Assembly (NCBI GenBank): GCA_945900695.1
Contig: CAMDJU010000059.1
Coordinates: 1-11,798, forward strand
Length of the DNA: 11,798 nt
Reading direction: 5' to 3'
From: Bordetella parapertussis
Lineage (GTDB): Bacteria; Pseudomonadota; Gammaproteobacteria; Burkholderiales; Burkholderiaceae_C
Shown: positions 8,074 to 11,798 of the stretch, one piece after another
How the letters are laid out: every line of letters begins with the position of its first letter
How positions within the stretch are numbered: the stretch's first letter is position 1
Notes under the pieces: generated by a model
The model's database searches: none
What the model saw: the letters and a program-made list of their open reading frames with translations, nothing else
What the model was told of the DNA's origin: nothing
Position numbers and translations under genes: made by a program

Positions 8074-9750
8074 ATGTCCAAAAACACCTTGTTAGACCAC
8101 CTCTATCACCATGAAAAAGCCCTGGCTCAGCAGGTTTTTTTGACCCAACCCACCGGCGGTGGACAGGTGGTTACTTACACCTGGGCTCAAACCATGGACC
8201 AAGCGCGGCGCATGGCCACGCATTTGCAAAGCCTGGGCCTGGCACCCGGTGCCAAAGTGGGTATCTTGTCCAAAAACTGCGCCCACTTTTTCATGGCCGA
8301 GTTGGCCATTTGGATGGCTGGCCATACCACGGTGGCCATCTTCCCCACCGAAAACGCAGACACCATTCGTTATGTGCTTGAGCACAGCGAATCCAGCCTG
8401 CTGTTTGTGGGCAAGCTCGACACCTGGCCCGAACAAGCCCCTGGCGTGCCCGAAGGCGTGCCTTGCATCGCCATGCCACTGGCGCCAGCCACCCCATTCC
8501 GGCGTTGGGACGACATCGTGGCCCAAACCCCTCCGATGCCCGGCGAACCCAGCCGATCGGCCAACGATTTGGCCATGTTGATGTACACCTCCGGCTCCAC
8601 GGGTCAACCCAAAGGGGTAATGCACAACTTTGGCCGCATTTGCGATGTCGCCAAAGGCATTTTTGATTTCCTCGAAAAAGACCAAGGCACTGGCAAGCCA
8701 CACCGCATGCTGTCTTACTTGCCCCTGGCCCATGTGTTTGAGCGGGCTTTTGTCGAAAGCGTTGCCTTGTACAGCGGTCAAATACAGGTGTTTTTTGCCG
8801 AAGCGCTGGACACCTTTGTGATGGACTTGCAGCGGGCCCGGCCCACCATCTTCATTTCTGTGCCGCGCTTGTGGCTCAAATTCCAACAAGGCGTCTACGC
8901 CAAGATGCCTCCCAAAAAACTGGGTTTTTTGCTCAGCCTGCCCATTTTGGGCAATGTCGTGCGCCGCAAGGTGCTGGCGGGTTTGGGCCTGGACCAAGCC
9001 ACCTTGGCCGGCAGCGGTTCGGCACCGTTGCCCGCCGAATTGGTGCGCTGGTACCGCCACCTGGGGTTGCGCTTGGTCGAAGGCTATGCCATGACCGAAG
9101 ACTTTGCGTATTCGCACACCGGCACTGAACAATTCAATGAGCCCGGGTATGTGGGCATCCCCTACCCCGGGGTGGAGGTCAGGCTCAGCCCGGAGGGCGA
9201 AATCCTCATCAAGTCGCCTGGCCAAATGGTGGGCTACTACAAACGGCCCGATTTGGATGCCGAGTCTTTCACCGCCGATGGCTACTTTCGCACCGGCGAC
9301 TTGGGCGAGCGCCGCTCTGATGGGCAACTGAAAATCACCGGGCGGCTCAAAGAGTTGTTCAAAACCTCCAAGGGCAAATATGTGGCCCCTGCACCCATCG
9401 AAAACCGGCTCAACGCCCACCCCATGATCGAGTTGTCCATGGTCTCAGGCAGTGCCCAAGCCCAACCCTATGCCTTGGTGGTGTTGGCCGAACAACTGCG
9501 CATGGAGTTGCAACAAAGCGGCACACGCGAGCACGTCAGCACCGAGTTGGGGATGTTGCTGAAACAAGTCAACCAACAAGTCGCCAACTATGAGCAATTG
9601 CAGTGCATTGTGATTGCCAATGCCCCTTGGGGCATCGACAACGGCTGCCTCACACCCACGATGAAAATCAAACGCAACCGCATTGAAGAATTGGTCAAAA
9701 CCCAGGTCGATGTTTGGTATGCCCAAAACCAAGATGTGATCTGGGCATGA
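8074..9750 (+). CDS. AMP-forming acyl-CoA ligase (long-chain fatty-acid-CoA ligase type)
   Basis: This 558-residue enzyme of the adenylate-forming (ANL) superfamily activates a carboxylic acid with ATP to an acyl-AMP and passes it to CoA. Numbered from the ATG at 8074, the motifs in order are: P-loop YTSGSTGQPKG (171-181), SYLPLAHVFER (214-224), ISVPRLW (261-267, typical of long-chain forms), GSGSAPLP (313-320), EGYAMTED (336-343, in place of the commoner GYGxTE), GYFRTGD (403-409), ITGRLKELFKTSKGKYVAPAPIEN (421-444) and TPTMKIKRN (527-535), with the C-terminal adenylation lysine. The PRLW and KELFKTSKGKYVAP patterns favour a long-chain fatty acid, but the substrate cannot be read from sequence. 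An in-frame TTG at 8062 is a less likely start; neither has a ribosome binding site. It is followed after 19 bases by an FMN hydroxy-acid oxidase. Confidence 0.92.
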   Translation: MSKNTLLDHLYHHEKALAQQVFLTQPTGGGQVVTYTWAQTMDQARRMATHLQSLGLAPGAKVGILSKNCAHFFMAELAIWMAGHTTVAIFPTENADTIRYVLEHSESSLLFVGKLDTWPEQAPGVPEGVPCIAMPLAPATPFRRWDDIVAQTPPMPGEPSRSANDLAMLMYTSGSTGQPKGVMHNFGRICDVAKGIFDFLEKDQGTGKPHRMLSYLPLAHVFERAFVESVALYSGQIQVFFAEALDTFVMDLQRARPTIFISVPRLWLKFQQGVYAKMPPKKLGFLLSLPILGNVVRRKVLAGLGLDQATLAGSGSAPLPAELVRWYRHLGLRLVEGYAMTEDFAYSHTGTEQFNEPGYVGIPYPGVEVRLSPEGEILIKSPGQMVGYYKRPDLDAESFTADGYFRTGDLGERRSDGQLKITGRLKELFKTSKGKYVAPAPIENRLNAHPMIELSMVSGSAQAQPYALVVLAEQLRMELQQSGTREHVSTELGMLLKQVNQQVANYEQLQCIVIANAPWGIDNGCLTPTMKIKRNRIEELVKTQVDVWYAQNQDVIWA

Positions 9751-9769
9751 GCCCCCAACAGGAGTCCCC

Positions 9770-10921
9770 ATGCCAGTGATCACCAACATCGAAGACTTGC
9801 GTGTCTTGGCCGAAAAACGCGTGCCACGCATGTTCTACGACTATGCCGACTCGGGCAGTTGGACCGAGGGCACCTACCGCGCCAATGAAAACGACTTCCA
9901 TGCCATCCAACTGCGCCAGCGCGTGGCGGTCAACATGGAAAACCGCAGCACCGCCACCACCATGGTGGGCGTGCCGACCCACATGCCGGTGAGCATCGCC
10001 CCCGTGGGCTTGACCGGCATGCAGCATGCCGATGGTGAAATTCACGCAGCGCTTGCTGCCAAAAAATTTGGCATTCCATTCACCTTGTCGACGATGAGCA
10101 TTTGCTCCATCGAAGACATCGCCCAGCACACTCAAGCACCGTTTTGGTTTCAGCTCTACATGATGCGCGACCGCGACGCCATGGCCCGCATGATCGAGCG
10201 CTGCAAAGTGGCCCAGTGCAGTGCCTTGGTGCTCACCCTGGATTTGCAAGTCATTGGCCAGCGCCACAAAGACATCAAAAATGGCTTGAGCGCCCCGCCC
10301 AGGCCCACCCTGCGCAACATTCTCAACCTGCTCACCAAGCCCCGCTGGTGCTTAGGGATGGCGGGCACCTCCAGGCGCAGCTTTGGCAATCTGATTGGCC
10401 ACGTCAAAAACGTCAGCGACATGAGCTCACTGGCGGCCTGGACCAACGAGCAATTCGACCCGCGCCTCAGCTGGCCCGACATCGAATGGGTGAAAAAACA
10501 ATGGGGCGGCAAGCTCATCCTCAAAGGCATCATGGACGCCGAAGACGCGCGTTTGGCGGTGCAAAGTGGTGCCGATGCGATCGTGGTGAGCAACCACGGT
10601 GGGCGCCAACTCGACGGTGCGCCCAGCAGCATCCGAGCCCTGCCGGGCATCGTGGCCGCGGTGGGATCTGACATCGAGGTGTGGATGGACGGCGGCATCC
10701 GCAGTGGCCAAGACGTGCTCAAGGCCTGGGCCTTGGGCGCGCGCGGCACCATGATTGGCCGCGCCATGGTCTACGGCCTTGGCGCCATGGGCGAAGCGGG
10801 TGTGACCAAGGCCTTGCAAATCATCCACAAAGAGTTGGATGTGACCATGGCCTTTTGCGGCCACACCGATATCCGCAACGTCAATCGCGACATTTTGCTG
10901 CCCGGCACCTACCCCACTTGA
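9770..10921 (+). CDS. FMN-dependent alpha-hydroxy-acid oxidase/dehydrogenase (LldD-like)
   Basis: This 383-residue protein of the L-lactate dehydrogenase/glycolate oxidase/mandelate dehydrogenase family oxidises a 2-hydroxy acid to the 2-keto acid with FMN. The TIM-barrel landmarks are present: FYDYADSG (22-29, active-site Tyr), PVSIAPVGLTG (73-83), FTLST (104-108), FQLY (127-130), LTLD (155-158), LKG (251-253, FMN lysine), SNHGGRQLDG (274-283, with the catalytic His276 and substrate-binding Arg279), MDGGIRSGQD (306-315) and IGRAMVYGL (329-337, phosphate binding). The LTLDLQVIGQRHKDIKNGL stretch differs from the usual TVDTPVLGxRxxD. Lactate is the first guess, but glycolate, mandelate or another hydroxy acid is possible, as is electron transfer to either oxygen or a membrane carrier. 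AGGAG (9760-9764) lies 5 bases before the ATG. It is co-transcribed with the acyl-CoA ligase gene. Confidence 0.92.
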   Translation: MPVITNIEDLRVLAEKRVPRMFYDYADSGSWTEGTYRANENDFHAIQLRQRVAVNMENRSTATTMVGVPTHMPVSIAPVGLTGMQHADGEIHAALAAKKFGIPFTLSTMSICSIEDIAQHTQAPFWFQLYMMRDRDAMARMIERCKVAQCSALVLTLDLQVIGQRHKDIKNGLSAPPRPTLRNILNLLTKPRWCLGMAGTSRRSFGNLIGHVKNVSDMSSLAAWTNEQFDPRLSWPDIEWVKKQWGGKLILKGIMDAEDARLAVQSGADAIVVSNHGGRQLDGAPSSIRALPGIVAAVGSDIEVWMDGGIRSGQDVLKAWALGARGTMIGRAMVYGLGAMGEAGVTKALQIIHKELDVTMAFCGHTDIRNVNRDILLPGTYPT

Positions 10922-10928
10922 GGCGCTG

Positions 10929-10955
10929 CCCAGGGCTTCAGCTGCTGGGTTTTTT
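10929..10955 (+). terminator. Probable terminator of the ligase-oxidase unit, inside the 3' end of the convergent tautomerase gene
   Basis: CCCAG (10929-10933) pairs with CTGGG (10945-10949), with a partly paired 11-base loop, and is followed directly by six T (10950-10955). It starts 8 bases after the oxidase stop. The hairpin's right arm and T-tract fall within the last codons of the opposing tautomerase gene, where the T-run reads as two lysine codons. Confidence 0.6.
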
Positions 10956-11135
10956 CTCGCTCCACAGCACACCACCAGTGGACCAATCCGAGGGTTTGAT
11001 GTCAAACAGCAGCACGTCCACGCTCTCGGGCGAGCCGCCCAAGGTTTTCACCGCCGCCTCGGTCAAAGCGGCAACCAAGTTGCGCTTTTGCTCGGGCGTG
11101 CGGCCTTCAAACAATTCAACACGGATGGTGGGCAT
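10938..11135 (-). CDS. 4-oxalocrotonate tautomerase-like protein
   Basis: This 65-residue protein has the small tautomerase fold: MPTIRVELFEGRTPEQKRNL at the N-terminus, where removal of Met exposes the catalytic Pro1, and a beta-alpha-beta length typical of the family. Numbered from Pro1, Arg11 is present in the GR pair and an aromatic residue (Trp50) occupies the place of Phe50. The second arginine used by classical 4-oxalocrotonate tautomerase, Arg39, aligns with Asp39 (ESVDVLLF), so the substrate is probably not 2-hydroxymuconate and the activity may be different. The start is decided by AGGAG (11147-11143) 7 bases before the ATG. The frame remains open upstream as far as an ATG at 11321, but that part has no tautomerase character. 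It lies downstream of the broken gene and glycerate kinase gene and converges on the hydroxy-acid oxidase. Confidence 0.85.
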   Translation of the reverse strand: MPTIRVELFEGRTPEQKRNLVAALTEAAVKTLGGSPESVDVLLFDIKPSDWSTGGVLWSEKKPSS

Positions 11136-11367
11136 GGGGACGCTCCTGTAGAAAAACAAAGGGATTGAACGGGCGCTTGCAGCTCGCGCAACAAGACAAG
11201 CCATTCGTTTTGGTCTTCGGGTGTGCGGCCATCGCCCACCCATTGCGCTTGCGCCAGGCACTCGACCTCGGGGCTGGCACAGTGCACACACCGCCACTGA
11301 CGGCCCATTGATTGGCTGCAACCAAGTCGCGTCGCACAGTGGCTTTGTCTGGGGTCTGGGTGTCCAT
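11063..11367 (-). pseudogene. Small frameshifted gene between the glycerate kinase and tautomerase genes (unrecognised)
   Basis: Two overlapping minus-strand frames each look coding over part of this stretch. The first starts with ATG at 11367, 17 bases after the kinase stop, and reads MDTQTPDKATVRRDLVAANQ before becoming Arg/Ser-rich nonsense. The second, one frame over, reads GRQWRCVHCASPEVECLAQ and then WVGDGRTPEDQNEWLVLLRE, with GC-rich third positions. They join cleanly if the CCC run at 11304-11306 (GGG in the message) had one more base, giving about 101 residues ending at 11063 and overlapping the tautomerase start by some 70 bases. The joined product would contain a C-x2-C pair with a third Cys eight residues later, perhaps metal-binding, but I recognise no family. 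It is either a recent pseudogene, a sequence error in a homopolymer, or two chance frames. Confidence 0.4.
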
Positions 11368-11384
11368 GGGTTCAGCCGATGTGC

Positions 11385-11798
11385 TCAGCCAATGTGGATG
11401 GCGCGAAAGTCGTTGACATTGGTGCGGGTCGGGCCGTCGCCCACTTGCTGGCCCAGCGCTTCAAAAAAACCGTGGCCGTTGTTGCGGTCCAACTCGGCCA
11501 TGGGGTTCAAGCCCAGGGCATGGGCACGCGCCATGGTTTGGGGTGTCCAAAAGGCACCGGCGGTTTCTTCTTGCCCATCGATGCCATCGGTGTCAGCGGC
11601 CAGGGCATGGATGCGTGCATGCCCTTGTGTGGTCACACCCAGCGACAACAAAAACTCCACATTGCGGCCACCGCGCCCATCGCCGGTGACGGTGACGGTG
11701 GTCTCGCCGCCGCTGAGGAGCACGCAAGGTGCGGCAAAGGGTTGACCGCGCTCGGCCACTTGCACCGCGATGGCGGCCATCACTTGGCCCACATCGCG
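11385..11798 (-). CDS. Glycerate kinase, MOFRL family, C-terminal part (5' end outside window)
   Basis: The frame is open to the right edge, so only the last 137 residues are present. They match the MOFRL domain of the glycerate 2-kinase family (TtuD/GckA type, sometimes mis-annotated as hydroxypyruvate reductase), which phosphorylates D-glycerate with ATP in the glycerate/tartronate pathway. Landmarks in the fragment are PCVLLSGGETTVTV (about 24-37), GRGGRNVEFLLSL (about 41-53), ALAADTDGIDG (about 65-75), ETAGAFW (about 78-84), and the end signature VGDGPTRTNVNDFRAIHI. The sequence looks intact to its TGA. It is the first visible gene of the minus-strand group that continues into the broken small gene and the tautomerase gene. 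A glycerate kinase near an FMN hydroxy-acid oxidase would suit glycolate/glyoxylate use, but they lie on opposite strands. Confidence 0.93.
   Translation of the reverse strand, partial: RDVGQVMAAIAVQVAERGQPFAAPCVLLSGGETTVTVTGDGRGGRNVEFLLSLGVTTQGHARIHALAADTDGIDGQEETAGAFWTPQTMARAHALGLNPMAELDRNNGHGFFEALGQQVGDGPTRTNVNDFRAIHIG

Noticed and set aside
8092..9420. Long open minus-strand frame (442 codons) opposite the acyl-CoA ligase gene
   Set aside because: The plus-strand frame carries all adenylate-enzyme motifs; the antisense frame has a His/Gly/Gln-rich composition typical of the mirror of a GC-rich gene and no ribosome binding site or domain.
11136..11321. Upstream extension of the tautomerase frame to an ATG at 11321
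   Set aside because: The added residues are Arg/Pro-rich without family similarity; catalysis needs Pro directly after the initiator Met, and AGGAG is correctly spaced from the ATG at 11135.
11685..11701. Short tandem repeat GGTGAC GGTGAC GGTGG
   Set aside because: It encodes the alternating Thr-Val stretch of the MOFRL domain (GETTVTVTG) and is explained by protein sequence.

Overview
The window looks like ordinary chromosomal DNA of a betaproteobacterium of the order Burkholderiales, most likely family Comamonadaceae (a Limnohabitans- or Rhodoferax-like organism). This rests on the moderately GC-rich coding sequence, the form of the RNase E tail, the hemC-hemD-hemX-hemY gene order and the protein families present. 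No RNA gene, insertion sequence, prophage, CRISPR array or plasmid-type gene is visible, and I did not find a convincing new multi-gene system. The points worth a second look are small: start-codon choice, a structured intercistronic element, gene remnants and possible frameshifts.

Layout. Bases 1-717 (+) are the disordered C-terminal tail of RNase E, ending in a strong rho-independent terminator. Facing it on the minus strand is a four-gene porphyrin/haem block (4954 down to 770): hemC, hemD, hemX and hemY. HemC and HemD make uroporphyrinogen III; HemX and HemY are membrane proteins encoded with them. hemC and hemD both appear to start with TTG. Upstream on the same strand, after a 226-base gap that holds an unrecognised short coding-like remnant, lie an SPFH/stomatin membrane protein gene (QmcA-like, 6326-5448) and a very short NfeD-type partner (5444-5181).

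A compact 84-base divergent promoter region separates qmcA from argH (argininosuccinate lyase, last step of arginine synthesis; 6411-7865, +). After a 208-base AT-rich gap comes a two-gene plus-strand unit: an AMP-forming long-chain-type acyl-CoA ligase (8074-9750) and, 19 bases later, an FMN-dependent alpha-hydroxy-acid oxidase/dehydrogenase (9770-10921). Converging on these from the right edge, on the minus strand, are the 3' end of a MOFRL-type glycerate kinase (11798-11385), a short apparently frameshifted gene (11367 to about 11063) and a 65-residue 4-oxalocrotonate-tautomerase-like protein (11135-10938). The right third is thus a small carboxylic/hydroxy-acid metabolism neighbourhood, while the left two thirds are housekeeping genes.
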